From: an uncultured Oscillospiraceae bacterium
GTDB lineage: Bacteria; Bacillota; Clostridia; Oscillospirales; Ruminococcaceae
Assembly (NCBI GenBank): GCA_910589145.1
Contig: CAJUSD010000006.1
Coordinates: forward strand, 1-64,000
Length of the DNA stretch: 64,000 nucleotides
Reading direction: 5' to 3'
Below, piece after piece: positions 17,544 to 26,188 of this stretch; the stretch's first letter is position 1; each line of letters opens with the position of its first letter. The notes below the pieces were generated by a model. That model had not been told where the DNA came from, made no database searches, and worked only from the letters and a program-made list of their open reading frames with translations. Position numbers and translations under genes: made by a program.

Positions 17544-17764
17544 ACCTGATGTGGTACAGGAATTTCTGCTCCTAAATCGAATTCTTTTGAAAGATATGTT
17601 TTTGGATCAGTAGAAATGACACGAGTCACCTGTATTCCCTTAGAAGTTTTCACTCCTTGTATCAATTTACCAGATATGGAACAAGTAAGAGCTTTTGGCA
17701 CATCCAATTGTTCCGGGGGTGAAAAAACGCTTTCTGCCAAAGGAGCCAGCGTATAGAGAATCAT
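17537..17764 (-). CDS. ylzJ: YlzJ-like protein
   Basis: The 75-residue protein begins MILYTLAPLAESVF, as YlzJ family members do, and has the usual short length. Function is unknown. It overlaps the end of tepA by 4 bases (ATGA), the same order as tepA-ylzJ-spoIIIE in Bacillus, which supports the call and points to co-expression with sporulation genes. Its final codons touch the subtype B repeat, so the extreme C-terminus may have been altered by insertion. Confidence 0.85.
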   Translation of the reverse strand: MILYTLAPLAESVFSPPEQLDVPKALTCSISGKLIQGVKTSKGIQVTRVISTDPKTYLSKEFDLGAEIPVPHQVN

Positions 17765-18594
17765 TTGTTTTCCTCCTGTTTCCCTTCCTGTTCTTTCTGT
17801 TCTTCAATCATTTGGTATAAACAGGTAATCGCATCAGCAAGACCACCCATATCGTCTATTAATCCTTCCTTTACAGCAGTTTCGCCATCCAAAACAGAAC
17901 CAACATCCATTACCAGCTCTCCGTTTTTCATCATCAGCCGGCGGAACCTCTGGGGAGATATAGAGGAGTTTTCACATACAAACCGGGTAATTCTCTGCTG
18001 CATCTTATCAAAATAAGATAATGTTTGAGGTACTCCCAATACAAGGCCGTTCATACGAACAGGATGAACAGTCATAGTTGCAGAGGGTGAAATAAAGGAA
18101 TGTCTTGCACTGCATGCCAAAGGCACACCGATGGAATGTCCCCCGCCAAGCACGAGGGAAACCGTCGGCGTTTTCATCCCGGAAATAAGCTCTGCAATCG
18201 CCAGCCCTGCTTCCACATCTCCGCCCACAGTGTTGAGAATAATCAGCAGTCCTTCAATTTCAGGATCCTGCTCTATGGCAACAAGCTGAGGAATTACATG
18301 TTCATACTTGGTTGTTTTGGTTTGGGGCGGCAGGGCATAATGCCCTTCTATCTGTCCAATTATTGTTAAACAGTGAAAAACGTGCTTTCCCCCTGATGCT
18401 GTAACGGAACCGCTTTCAAAAATCTGGCAAATGTGGCTGCCTGGGTCATTGGGATCATTCTGCTGATCCTGATTTTGGTCTGGGTTGTCGGTATTGGGAA
18501 AATCCGGCTTGTTTGGTTCAGCAGGCTGGGGAAATGTGGATTCATTTTTGGATTCTGGATTATGGGTTTCATTTTCTAACAGCTTACGCTTCAA
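17761..18594 (-). CDS. tepA: ClpP-class protease TepA (YmfB)
   Basis: A ClpP-fold serine protease of 277 residues. After a Pro/Asn/Gln-rich N-terminal tail (about 1-55) comes GQIEGHYALP, LNTVGGDVEAG, the nucleophile loop GGGHSIGVPLA with Ser, and MTVHPVRMNG with the catalytic His. In Bacillus the homologue helps protein translocation or degrades spore proteins early in germination; which applies here is unknown. The start is a TTG with AGGAG 9 bases upstream. It is first of the tepA-ylzJ pair. The acidic NDPNDPGSH tail is longer than in Bacillus. Confidence 0.9.
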   Translation of the reverse strand: MKRKLLENETHNPESKNESTFPQPAEPNKPDFPNTDNPDQNQDQQNDPNDPGSHICQIFESGSVTASGGKHVFHCLTIIGQIEGHYALPPQTKTTKYEHVIPQLVAIEQDPEIEGLLIILNTVGGDVEAGLAIAELISGMKTPTVSLVLGGGHSIGVPLACSARHSFISPSATMTVHPVRMNGLVLGVPQTLSYFDKMQQRITRFVCENSSISPQRFRRLMMKNGELVMDVGSVLDGETAVKEGLIDDMGGLADAITCLYQMIEEQKEQEGKQEENK

Positions 18595-18676
18595 ATATAA
18601 CAGCTCCTATCTTTACAGATATCTGAACTGTATTGTGTTCCAGAAGCCGCTGATTATACGAAAACGCCCGGTTTTG

Positions 18677-19165
18677 TCAATATCCTTTTGCACCTTCTAA
18701 AGATTCATCGTCTTCCACCCAATCCATGGGGTCTATCATCCGGTAATGCTCATGATCGTCGCGAACCACTACCTGAGCTATTCCGGCGTTGATAATCAAC
18801 CTCTTGCACATGGCGCAGGGATTCGCGTTTTGGACATATTCCTCTGTGACACACTCCTTTCCCACAAGGTAGAGAGTAGCGCCAAGCATGTCCTGACGGG
18901 CTGCATGAATAATTGCGTTGGATTCTGCGTGAACGGAACGGCACAATTCATACCGTTCCCCTCTGGGGATTTTCAAACGTTCACGGGTACAATAGCCCAG
19001 GTCAATGCAGTTCTCCCTCCCGCGAGGTGCACCTACATAACCTGTTGATATAATTTGATCGTTCGCGACAATAATCGCCCCAAAATTCCGGCGCAGACAG
19101 GTTCCACGTTCCAGAACTGTTTCAGCAATGTCTAAGTAATAATTCATTTTATCTCGTCTGGCCAT
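18677..19165 (-). CDS. comEB: Deoxycytidylate (dCMP) deaminase, ComEB type
   Basis: A 162-residue zinc deaminase with the two active-site motifs: SVHAESNAI (His ligand and proton-shuttle Glu) and NPCAMCKRLI (two Cys ligands). TGYVGAPRG near residue 45 is typical of the dCMP subgroup. It would turn dCMP into dUMP for thymidylate synthesis in the cytoplasm. The ATG at 19165 follows an AAGGGGG site; a second ATG is 6 codons later. It is separated from tepA by about 80 bases and could share a transcript with it. Confidence 0.93.
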   Translation of the reverse strand: MARRDKMNYYLDIAETVLERGTCLRRNFGAIIVANDQIISTGYVGAPRGRENCIDLGYCTRERLKIPRGERYELCRSVHAESNAIIHAARQDMLGATLYLVGKECVTEEYVQNANPCAMCKRLIINAGIAQVVVRDDHEHYRMIDPMDWVEDDESLEGAKGY

Positions 19166-19306
19166 AAAAAGCCCCCTTGCTTCCCAAATTGATGGTTATA
19201 TAAGATATTTTACCCTCCTTTTATTGTACCGGAAATTCTCTTTTATTTCAACAACGAAATGAACAGGTTTTACAGCAAAGCAGATTTATGGGCACAGCCT
19301 AATTAG

Positions 19307-19340
19307 AAGGGCTTTTGACCCAGTGAATTCTAATTCTCAG
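19307..19340 (-). repeat. Fragment of subtype B repeat end
   Basis: AAGGGCTTTTGACCCAGTGA and the adjoining degenerate palindrome (GTGAATTCTAATTCTC) match one end of the subtype B repeat. It is the only recognisable item in the 19166-19410 part of the gap before the GntR promoter. Confidence 0.55.
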
Positions 19341-19418
19341 ATCATTACTTCCCACCCAAATCCAACAGGAAAGCTAAACTTCTCAAACCTTTCTCTCAAA
19401 TTTGCATGACTATAGGGC

Positions 19419-19478
19419 TTGACAGTATCGGCTATAATTGATATAATGTACTTATACAATAATAATAATAAGTACATT
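19419..19478 (+). promoter_or_regulatory. Consensus promoter and inverted-repeat operator of the GntR-ABC operon
   Basis: TTGACA at 19419-19424 and TATAAT at 19442-19447 are exactly 17 bases apart, a perfect sigma-A match. AATGTACTTA at 19445-19454 is repeated inverted as TAAGTACATT at 19469-19478, spaced by 14 bases, overlapping the -10 and the start region. This is the form expected of a YtrA-type GntR operator, so autorepression is likely. Confidence 0.85.
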
Positions 19479-19500
19479 TAGAAAGCAGGGGTGGTGAAAT

Positions 19501-19878
19501 GTGGAAATTATAATCAGCAGCAATGCCAATAAACCGATTTATGAACAAATCACATCACAAATCAAGGCAATGATAATGAGCGGCGAATTGCAGACCGGCG
19601 AGGCAATTCCTTCTATGCGGTCTCTGGCGAAATCAATTCATGTAAGCGTTATTACAGTTCAAAAAGCCTATGAAGATTTGCAGCGGGATGGATTTATTGA
19701 AACGACTGTTGGCAGGGGGAGTTTTGTTTCTGCGCAAAATAAAGAGTTTTACCAGGAGGAACAGCAGCGCAGGGCCGAGGAACATTTACAGGCTGCCGCT
19801 GACATTGGAAGGACAAATGGGATTCCAGTTGAAAAGCTTGCAGAATTGCTGCGCTTATTTTATCAGGAGGATGAATAG
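19501..19878 (+). CDS. GntR family regulator, YtrA subfamily
   Basis: This 125-residue protein is a short GntR regulator: a winged-helix domain (residues 8-75, KPIYEQITSQIKAMIMSGEL, AIPSMRSLAKSIHVS, VQKAYEDLQRDGFI) and only a short C-terminal dimerisation helix pair, as in YtrA proteins that control adjacent ABC transporters. It starts at a GTG preceded by AGGGGTGG. The palindromic operator sits over its own promoter. The transporter genes follow at once (stop at 19878, next ATG at 19880), so it probably represses the operon until its inducer, unknown here, is present. Confidence 0.93.
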   Translation: MEIIISSNANKPIYEQITSQIKAMIMSGELQTGEAIPSMRSLAKSIHVSVITVQKAYEDLQRDGFIETTVGRGSFVSAQNKEFYQEEQQRRAEEHLQAAADIGRTNGIPVEKLAELLRLFYQEDE

Positions 19879-19879
19879 T

Positions 19880-20746
19880 ATGGAGAATATTTTAGAATTG
19901 CAGCAGATTTCCAAGACGTTTCCAAAATCAAATTTTTCATTAAACAACATCTCTTTCTCATTGCCATATGGTGCCATTCTGGGCTTTGTTGGGGAAAATG
20001 GTGCGGGCAAGACTACAACAATTGGATGTATTTTGAACACAATCGTCAAAGACAGTGGAATTGTGAAACTGTTTGGCAAAGAAATGCTGGATAAAGATAC
20101 AGATGCCAGAGAGAAAATCGGCGTAGTTTATGATGGAGATAATTTCCCAGCTTATTGGACAACGAAACAGTTGGCGCAGGTTATGGGCGGGCTTTATAAA
20201 CAGTGGGATAATGCTTTGTTTGAAAAATATTTGAATAGGTTCCAGCTGCCCAATGGACAGAAGTTCAAATATTATTCCAGGGGAATGACTATGAAATTAG
20301 CGATTGCAGCCGCACTGTCACATTCTCCCCAATTATTGATTTTAGACGAAGCGACCAGCGGCTTAGACCCAATCATGCGCGATGAGATGCTGGATGTTTT
20401 CCTTGAATTTGTGCAGGAAGAAAACCACTCTATTCTTTTATCCTCCCATATTACAAGCGATTTAGAAAAGGTTGCAGACTATATTACATTGATCCATCAT
20501 GGAAAGCTGATTATGAATGTAACCCAAAATGAGCTGGCTTATCATTATGCTGTTATGCGCTGTAAGGAAAATCAATTCTTTGGATTAGATCCAAATGATA
20601 TTTTGGCCTATTGGAAACGAGATTTCCAGATTGACGTTTTAGTATCTGATGGAAAAGAAGCTGAACGGAAATACAGGGATATTGTGATAGACCATGTTTC
20701 ACTTGATGAAATTATGCTCCTGCTGGTTAAGGGGGATAGGGTATGA
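19880..20746 (+). CDS. ABC transporter ATP-binding protein (YtrB-like)
   Basis: A 288-residue ATPase with Walker A GENGAGKTTT, signature-like YYSRGMTMKLAIAAALSH (SRGM in place of the usual SGGQ, common in YtrB-type proteins), Walker B LLILDEATSGLD and the switch His in SSHITSDL. It pairs with the permease that follows and should power export or bacitracin/cell-envelope-stress-like transport. The start is the ATG at 19880, one base after the GntR stop and 9 bases after AGGAGG; upstream in-frame codons overlap the GntR gene and have no site. The gene overlaps the permease by 4 bases. Confidence 0.93.
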   Translation: MENILELQQISKTFPKSNFSLNNISFSLPYGAILGFVGENGAGKTTTIGCILNTIVKDSGIVKLFGKEMLDKDTDAREKIGVVYDGDNFPAYWTTKQLAQVMGGLYKQWDNALFEKYLNRFQLPNGQKFKYYSRGMTMKLAIAAALSHSPQLLILDEATSGLDPIMRDEMLDVFLEFVQEENHSILLSSHITSDLEKVADYITLIHHGKLIMNVTQNELAYHYAVMRCKENQFFGLDPNDILAYWKRDFQIDVLVSDGKEAERKYRDIVIDHVSLDEIMLLLVKGDRV

Positions 20747-21399
20747 AAGGTCTTTTAAAAAACAATTTTTATGCCATGCTTTCTAATGCAAAAGTATTTT
20801 CGGCAATTATGGTTTTATTAGGTATTTTTGTTGCTGCCATGGATAATAAAATTCCATCATTGATGATCGGTTATACATTATTGGCCATGATTGGATTTTC
20901 TTTTACTTTCATTGCAAGCATACGCAAAGAAAGTTCTGCAAGGTGGGGCAAATATAAGCTGACTGCCCCTGTAAAAAGGGCTGATATTGTGAAAAGCTAT
21001 TTTATCAGCCAGCTTTTATGGTTAATTGTGGGAACTGTTTTTTCTGCAGTTGTTATTGCTTTGTCTGTAACTTTACATGGCTATCCGTTTGACAGGGATA
21101 CAGACATTTTCATGTTATTTATTGTTGGAATTGCAATCAGCATGTTTATGGGAGCAATCTTCTTTCCCCTGTTCTTTTGGGGCGGCGAAGAACGAAATGA
21201 AGTATTTTTAGTAATCAGTCTGCTTTGTGGAATTGGATTGGTTATGGGGCTGACAACACTGATAAATACCTTTTTCCCATCTAATATGACTGCTTTGCAG
21301 ATCATTTTGGGCGGTATCATAATTTTTGCCTGTGGAGTATTGACGTTTGCTATTGCCTGCCCACTCACTGTCCAAATATTTAAGAAAAAGGAATATTAA
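20743..21399 (+). CDS. ABC-2 type transporter permease
   Basis: The 218-residue protein has six hydrophobic segments and resembles ABC-2 type (membrane_2) permeases found with YtrA/YtrB. The conserved SSARWGKYKLTAPVKRADIV loop, after the second segment, is characteristic of this group. It lies 4 bases inside the ATPase gene (ATGA overlap) and ends at a terminator hairpin, so the operon is GntR-ATPase-permease. Substrate is unknown; relatives respond to cell-wall antibiotics. Confidence 0.88.
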   Translation: MKGLLKNNFYAMLSNAKVFSAIMVLLGIFVAAMDNKIPSLMIGYTLLAMIGFSFTFIASIRKESSARWGKYKLTAPVKRADIVKSYFISQLLWLIVGTVFSAVVIALSVTLHGYPFDRDTDIFMLFIVGIAISMFMGAIFFPLFFWGGEERNEVFLVISLLCGIGLVMGLTTLINTFFPSNMTALQIILGGIIIFACGVLTFAIACPLTVQIFKKKEY

Positions 21400-21407
21400 A
21401 AGAAAAA

Positions 21408-21433
21408 GATGGGCCGTTTCAATACGGCCCATC
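21408..21433. terminator. Bidirectional terminator between permease and AraC genes
   Basis: GATGGGCCGT at 21408-21417 pairs with ACGGCCCATC at 21424-21433. The A-run before it gives a T-run on the minus strand, which suits the AraC-type gene. Confidence 0.75.
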
Positions 21434-21465
21434 CAATGACAGGATGATTTATCAAAAACCCCGGT

Positions 21466-22473
21466 TTATCTTTGTTCTCTCCGTTTCATTTCTCTTGCCC
21501 AAAGGATTTTCCCCTTTTCCTGGGAACGATGTTTCGCTTCCTCTCTTTGGCGGATAGGTATACAGATGTCCATTTGGCGGTTATTGTCAAAATACCAGCC
21601 GTGGTCGCGGTAATCATAGTATTCAAAATCCCTGCGGGTTTCGTCATACTCAAATTCAGAATTGGGCAGCCATTTTAAAAAGATATCGTTCCATGTATCC
21701 TGAATGAGTTTGGCAAATTGTTCATGCTGATCAAATGGTACCACAGGAGGAGTTGAGAAAATTGCATATAATCCAGTGATCTCGTAGCTAACCATATCCG
21801 ACGGAATATTTTTTAAATCGTCGGGATGGAAAATTCCTCTGCCAAGCAGATAGGTAAATTCGCCGTTTTCCGGGTCAACATCGTAGCACATACTGATTTC
21901 ACAATGTTTGACAGCATTGGATTTACTGAAGTCTGATGTATCCGGACACAACGCGGTAATTTCTGCCTCCATAGAATTTACCCCGAAACAATAAGCTGGA
22001 ATGTCTGCATGGTGTTTGACCCCTGGCAGTTTTTTCCGAATCGTCCTGCCTGCGACTGTGAAGGGAGTCATTACTGTAATATAAGGATTCATATTCAAGC
22101 CTCCATGTTTTAATTTTACACTGTTGACCGTAGAAGGTTCAGGAGCTCCTCCAAAGATATGCAGCCGGCATAATGACGGCGGGAATCCAAAGCGTTTTTT
22201 AAATGCTTTTGTAAAACCTGCATGGGTATCAAAGCCGTATTTTACTGCCACATCAAGAACCCGTTCACCCTGGGAAAGATCATACAGTGCATATTCAAGT
22301 TTACGGTAGACAACATAGTTCATAACCGGCGTCCCGGTTATACTTGCGAATATCCGGCAAAAATGATATGTGGAATAATTTGCTGCGCGCGCCAACTCAT
22401 CCACCCGAATATTTTCCCTGATTCTTCGGTCGATTTCATCTAATACTGATTGAATGATAATCTCATATTCCAT
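21466..22473 (-). CDS. AraC family regulator with GyrI-like effector domain
   Basis: The 335-residue protein has an N-terminal AraC double helix-turn-helix (residues 8-105: ELARAANYSTYHFCRIFASI and AVKYGFDTHAGFTKAFKKRF) and a C-terminal GyrI/effector-binding domain (about 135-310) with the end DFEYYDYRDHGWYFDN. Such proteins bind small hydrophobic or drug-like ligands through the GyrI fold and activate efflux or stress genes. An AGGGGGCGG site precedes the ATG. It converges on the ABC operon; whether it controls it is not shown. The last 20 residues are strongly basic. Confidence 0.9.
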   Translation of the reverse strand: MEYEIIIQSVLDEIDRRIRENIRVDELARAANYSTYHFCRIFASITGTPVMNYVVYRKLEYALYDLSQGERVLDVAVKYGFDTHAGFTKAFKKRFGFPPSLCRLHIFGGAPEPSTVNSVKLKHGGLNMNPYITVMTPFTVAGRTIRKKLPGVKHHADIPAYCFGVNSMEAEITALCPDTSDFSKSNAVKHCEISMCYDVDPENGEFTYLLGRGIFHPDDLKNIPSDMVSYEITGLYAIFSTPPVVPFDQHEQFAKLIQDTWNDIFLKWLPNSEFEYDETRRDFEYYDYRDHGWYFDNNRQMDICIPIRQREEAKHRSQEKGKILWAREMKRREQR

Positions 22474-22607
22474 TTTGCCGCCCCCTTAAACCTGATGAAT
22501 CCAGTTTAACATAAAGCAGTTACCGCTTCTTTTCCTGTCTTGCTGTTTGCTGTTATCCAAATTACCCTTTTTTATTTTATCGAAAATAAATTTCTATATC
22601 AATCACT

Positions 22608-22864
22608 TTGGATAATAATAAGATACTGCTGCATGCATTGACCAAAATTTCAAATGTCCAGCAGGATATTTCCGAATTAAAACAAGAGTCACAATTTATA
22701 AAAGGCTCTGCCGTTAAAATTGAAAATGCCCACGGTAAAAAACTGGATGCCCTTTTTTGACGGTGATTCATCAAATTTTGGCATCATCGCCCCATATTTC
22801 AGAACTGGAATCCAAAGTGGACAAACCCTCTTTTGACGTAAACTTTTTAAAGGCTGCAAAGTGA
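22608..22864 (+). pseudogene. Frameshifted remnant of a small coiled-coil protein gene
   Basis: From the TTG at 22608 the frame reads LDNNKILLHALTKISNVQQD, then ENAHGKKLDALF and a stop right after a run of six T. Shifting frame just downstream continues as IHQILASSPHISELESKV to a TGA at 22862-22864. The HGKKLDALF-D-G-[Y] pattern is common in short Firmicute coiled-coil proteins of unknown function, where it runs on in one frame; the change here breaks it. There is no good ribosome site. A terminator follows at once, as for a once active gene. It occupies the middle of the 520-bp gap 22474-22993. Confidence 0.65.
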
Positions 22865-22870
22865 ATTTTT

Positions 22871-22894
22871 CCGCCCCGCTTATGCGGGGCTTTT
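22871..22894 (+). terminator. Rho-independent terminator after the gene remnant
   Basis: CCGCCCCGC (22871-22879) and GCGGGGC (22884-22890) form a tight stem with a TTAT loop, followed by TTTT. Confidence 0.85.
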
Positions 22895-22993
22895 CTGTTA
22901 TTCCAGCTGTATCAATGCAGCCAATATGTGATTTCTCTGTGTTTTATGATATACTATAAATACATAATCCCCACATAACGAGGTGTATTTTAT

Positions 22994-23854
22994 ATGGAAA
23001 ACCTATCGAACCCTACAGTAATCAAAAATCTTCTCCAGCGCCATGGGTTTACCTTTTCTAAAGCCCTTGGACAAAACTTTCTCATCAATCCTTCCGTCTG
23101 CCCCCGTATCGCTGAATTGGGCGGAGCCCGGCCCGGCTGCGGCGTATTGGAAATAGGCTTGGGGATTGGGGTACTTACCGCTGAACTTTGCAAACGTGCG
23201 GACAAGGTTGTAGGAATTGAAATTGACAAAAGGCTGCTCCCTATTTTAGAGGAAACCCTCTCTGAATTTTCCAACCTGAAAATTATTAACGAGGATGTTA
23301 TGAAAGCCGATTTAAAACGTATCCTCTTTGAAGAATTCCAAGGGATGGAAATTGCAGTCTGTGCAAATCTTCCTTACTATATTACCTCCCCTATTTTAAT
23401 GAACCTTCTGGAACAGAGGCTTCCTATCCGCTCTATAACGGTTATGGTTCAAAAGGAAGCTGCCCAGCGGATTTGTGCCCAGCCCGGCTCCCGTGAAGCG
23501 GGGGCGGTCAGTATTGCCGTCCGCTATTACAGTGAGCCGAAAATCCTTTTCCATGTTTCCCATGGCAGCTTCCTTCCCCCGCCTGATGTGGATTCCTGTG
23601 TTATCCGCCTGGATATCCACAAAAATCCTCCCGTTGCCCTTGCCGACGAAAAATGCTTTTTTAAAGTGGTAAGGGGGGCATTTTCCCAGCGGCGGAAAAC
23701 GCTTTCCAACTGCCTGTCATCTTACTTAAACCTGCCGAAAGCTGAAATAAACGCTTTGCTGGAACAGGCAGGGGTTTCCTCCGGCTCCCGTGCAGAACAA
23801 CTTTCTTTACAGCAGTTTGCAGATATTGCCAACACTTTAAACCAAAACTGTTAA
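22994..23854 (+). CDS. rsmA: 16S rRNA adenine dimethyltransferase RsmA/KsgA
   Basis: A 286-residue enzyme that dimethylates the two adjacent adenines in the loop of 16S helix 45, a late step of small-subunit assembly. Motifs in order: GFTFSKALGQNFLINP, the SAM-binding VLEIGLGIGVLTAEL, acidic VVGIEIDKRL, NEDVMKADL and the catalytic NLPYYITSPIL; the C-terminal helical domain follows. AACGAGGTG lies upstream of the ATG. The nadE gene follows with its own promoter. Confidence 0.97.
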   Translation: MENLSNPTVIKNLLQRHGFTFSKALGQNFLINPSVCPRIAELGGARPGCGVLEIGLGIGVLTAELCKRADKVVGIEIDKRLLPILEETLSEFSNLKIINEDVMKADLKRILFEEFQGMEIAVCANLPYYITSPILMNLLEQRLPIRSITVMVQKEAAQRICAQPGSREAGAVSIAVRYYSEPKILFHVSHGSFLPPPDVDSCVIRLDIHKNPPVALADEKCFFKVVRGAFSQRRKTLSNCLSSYLNLPKAEINALLEQAGVSSGSRAEQLSLQQFADIANTLNQNC

Positions 23855-23883
23855 TTGCTTTCATCTACCCCCTGTGCTATAAT
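23855..23883 (+). promoter_or_regulatory. Sigma-A type promoter for nadE
   Basis: TTGCTT at 23855-23860 and TATAAT at 23878-23883 are 17 bases apart, directly after the rsmA stop. Confidence 0.6.
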
Positions 23884-23915
23884 ATCCAAAAAAGGAAAAG
23901 ATAGGAGTGTTCATT

Positions 23916-25847
23916 GTGCAGCAAGGATTTATTAAAGTTGCCGCAGCAACCCCAAAAGTCCGGGTTGCGGATTGCGCATACAATGCAGAACAGATTATTT
24001 CCATGGTTCAGGCCGCAGCCCATGAGGGTGCAAAAATACTTGTCCTGCCGGAATTAAGCATTACCGCTTATACATGCGGAGATTTATTTTTCCAAACTGT
24101 CCTGCAAACCAGGGCAAAAGAATCGCTCCGTGAAATTATAAGTGCGACCAAGCTTTTAGATATTTTATGTGTAGTCGGTTTACCGCTTGCATTTCAATCT
24201 GAATTATATAATTGTGCTGCTGTATTTCATAAAGGCAAAATCCTCGGTGTTATTCCAAAATCAAACACTCCGAATTATGGTGAATTCTATGAATACCGGA
24301 ATTTTGCGTCAGCCTTTGACGGAAACCGAAGTATTGAGTTATTCGGCAAAGATGTACCTTTTGGAACAAAGCTGCTTTTTGCCTGCCGCCAGCTCCCGCA
24401 ATTAAAAGCCGGGGTGGAAATCTGCGAGGATTTATGGGTTCCAAATCCGCCTTCCATCTCCCATGCAACAGCAGGGGCAACTATCATTTTAAACCCTTCT
24501 GCCAGCGATGAGCTGATTGGGAAACGGGCTTACCGCCGGCAGCTGATAGCAAGCCAATCTGCACAGTTGATTTGCGGGTATATTTATGCAAATGCCGGTG
24601 AGGGCGAATCCACTACAGACATGGTATTTGCTGGCGGAAACTTGATTGCTGAAAACGGAACTGTTTTAGCAGAAGAAGCGGCATATCATACAGGGGCAAC
24701 GATAACTGAACTGGATTTAGAACGTCTTTCCGGGGAGCGGCGCAGGATGAACACCTATTCTTCCTGTTCAAAACCAGATGGATATGAAACAATTTGGTTT
24801 GATTTGGAGCCGGAAAAAACTGCCCTTACCCGTCCGGTCGAAAAATATCCGTTTATTCCCAGCGATGCAGGCCAACGGGAAAACCGCTGTGAAGAAATAT
24901 TGGCAATCCAAGCCAATGGGCTTAAAAAGCGGATGGAACATTCCCGTGCCAAAACAGCGGTTATTGGAATTTCGGGCGGTCTGGATTCCTGTCTTGCACT
25001 GCTCGTAGCTGCGGAAACGATGGATCTGCTTCAACGCCCCCGCACAGATATTATTGCTGTGACAATGCCCTGCTTTGGGACTACCTCCCGTACCAAGTCC
25101 AATGCTGAACGGTTATCTGAAAAATTAAACGTTACACTGCGGATGATTGACATAGCCAATGCTGTGAAGGTCCATTTTGAAGATATTGGGCAAAGCGATC
25201 AGCTTCTTAATGTGGTATATGAAAACGCTCAGGCACGTGAACGAACACAGGTTCTAATGGATATTGCCAATCAGACCAACGGCCTTGTAGTTGGAACCGG
25301 AGACCTTTCAGAACTTGCTTTAGGGTGGGCTACCTATAACGGAGATCATATGTCAATGTATGGGGTAAATGCTTCTGTTCCCAAGACGCTGATTCGCCAT
25401 ATTGTACGCTTTGCCGCAGATCGTAGCTCCGATAAAGAACTCGCTGAAGTACTGCGGGATATCCTTGATACTCCTGTCAGTCCAGAGCTCCTTCCTGCCA
25501 AGGATGGGGAGATTTCCCAGAAAACAGAGGATTTGGTCGGGCCTTATGAATTGCATGACTTTTTCCTGTATTATGCGATTCGTTGGGGATTCCCTCCTGC
25601 AAAAGTGTTCCGTTTAACCCGGTACGCCTTTAGGGGTGTTTATGATGATAAAACGATTTTATATTGGGAAAAGAATTTCTTTAGAAGGTTTTTTGCGCAG
25701 CAGTTTAAACGTTCCTGCCTGCCAGACGGCCCTAAAGTTGGGTCTGTTTCGTTATCCCCTCGTGGAGATTGGAGAATGCCCAGCGACGCTTCTGTACAAA
25801 TGTGGCTGGATGAATTGGATGCAGTTGAAGAAAATCTTGAAAGATAA
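23916..25847 (+). CDS. nadE: Glutamine-dependent NAD+ synthetase
   Basis: This 643-residue protein joins an N-terminal glutaminase of the nitrilase fold (about 1-280) to an NAD synthetase domain (about 330-630). The glutaminase nucleophile is Cys170 in EICEDLW, with LPELSITAYTCGD supplying the catalytic Glu. The synthetase P-loop is GISGGLDSCLAL near residue 353, and TGDLSELALGW is the family motif. It amidates nicotinate adenine dinucleotide with ATP, using glutamine nitrogen. The GTG at 23916 has TAGGAG 8 bases upstream and is preferred over a GTG at 23907, which falls inside that site. It ends near a strong terminator. Confidence 0.96.
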   Translation: MQQGFIKVAAATPKVRVADCAYNAEQIISMVQAAAHEGAKILVLPELSITAYTCGDLFFQTVLQTRAKESLREIISATKLLDILCVVGLPLAFQSELYNCAAVFHKGKILGVIPKSNTPNYGEFYEYRNFASAFDGNRSIELFGKDVPFGTKLLFACRQLPQLKAGVEICEDLWVPNPPSISHATAGATIILNPSASDELIGKRAYRRQLIASQSAQLICGYIYANAGEGESTTDMVFAGGNLIAENGTVLAEEAAYHTGATITELDLERLSGERRRMNTYSSCSKPDGYETIWFDLEPEKTALTRPVEKYPFIPSDAGQRENRCEEILAIQANGLKKRMEHSRAKTAVIGISGGLDSCLALLVAAETMDLLQRPRTDIIAVTMPCFGTTSRTKSNAERLSEKLNVTLRMIDIANAVKVHFEDIGQSDQLLNVVYENAQARERTQVLMDIANQTNGLVVGTGDLSELALGWATYNGDHMSMYGVNASVPKTLIRHIVRFAADRSSDKELAEVLRDILDTPVSPELLPAKDGEISQKTEDLVGPYELHDFFLYYAIRWGFPPAKVFRLTRYAFRGVYDDKTILYWEKNFFRRFFAQQFKRSCLPDGPKVGSVSLSPRGDWRMPSDASVQMWLDELDAVEENLER

Positions 25848-25922
25848 AAGAGCTAGGGGTCATTCTGCATAGATGTATGCAGCCTACGGCAAATACTTCC
25901 TAGGGCAGATTAAAAAGGTTTT

Positions 25923-25960
25923 GGGTCTAGGGCAGGCAGCCCTAGACCCTCAATTTTTTT
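25923..25960 (+). terminator. Strong terminator after nadE
   Basis: GGGTCTAGGGC (25923-25933) and GCCCTAGACCC (25939-25949) pair perfectly and a run of seven T ends at 25960. The preceding ATTAAAAAGGTTTTGGG resembles the flank of the dispersed subtype B repeats. Confidence 0.9.
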
Positions 25961-26008
25961 AATTTGTCCTTTTTTCAGATATATTCTTTAAAAATCGACG
26001 CTCCCCTC

Positions 26009-26037
26009 TTGCATTTTCGGAAATAATGTACTAATAT
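26009..26037 (+). promoter_or_regulatory. Promoter and 150-base leader of ackA
   Basis: TTGCAT at 26009-26014 and TAATAT at 26032-26037 are 17 bases apart. The leader that follows contains an imperfect stem (AGCCGTCATCT at about 26086 with AGATGGGGGCGGCT at about 26099-26112) and then TTGTCGTTTT. The stem may be a weak attenuator; no known riboswitch was recognised. Confidence 0.45.
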
Positions 26038-26188
26038 TAAAGAGCAAAGTATTTTAGGCAAATGCTGGACGCTGGATACAAGAAGCCGTCATCTGAAGAA
26101 GATGGGGGCGGCTTGTCGTTTTATACAAAAAAGCTTATGTATAAAACGGCATATCTGGCATGACGGTAAAAAACGGAGGTTAAAGTAC

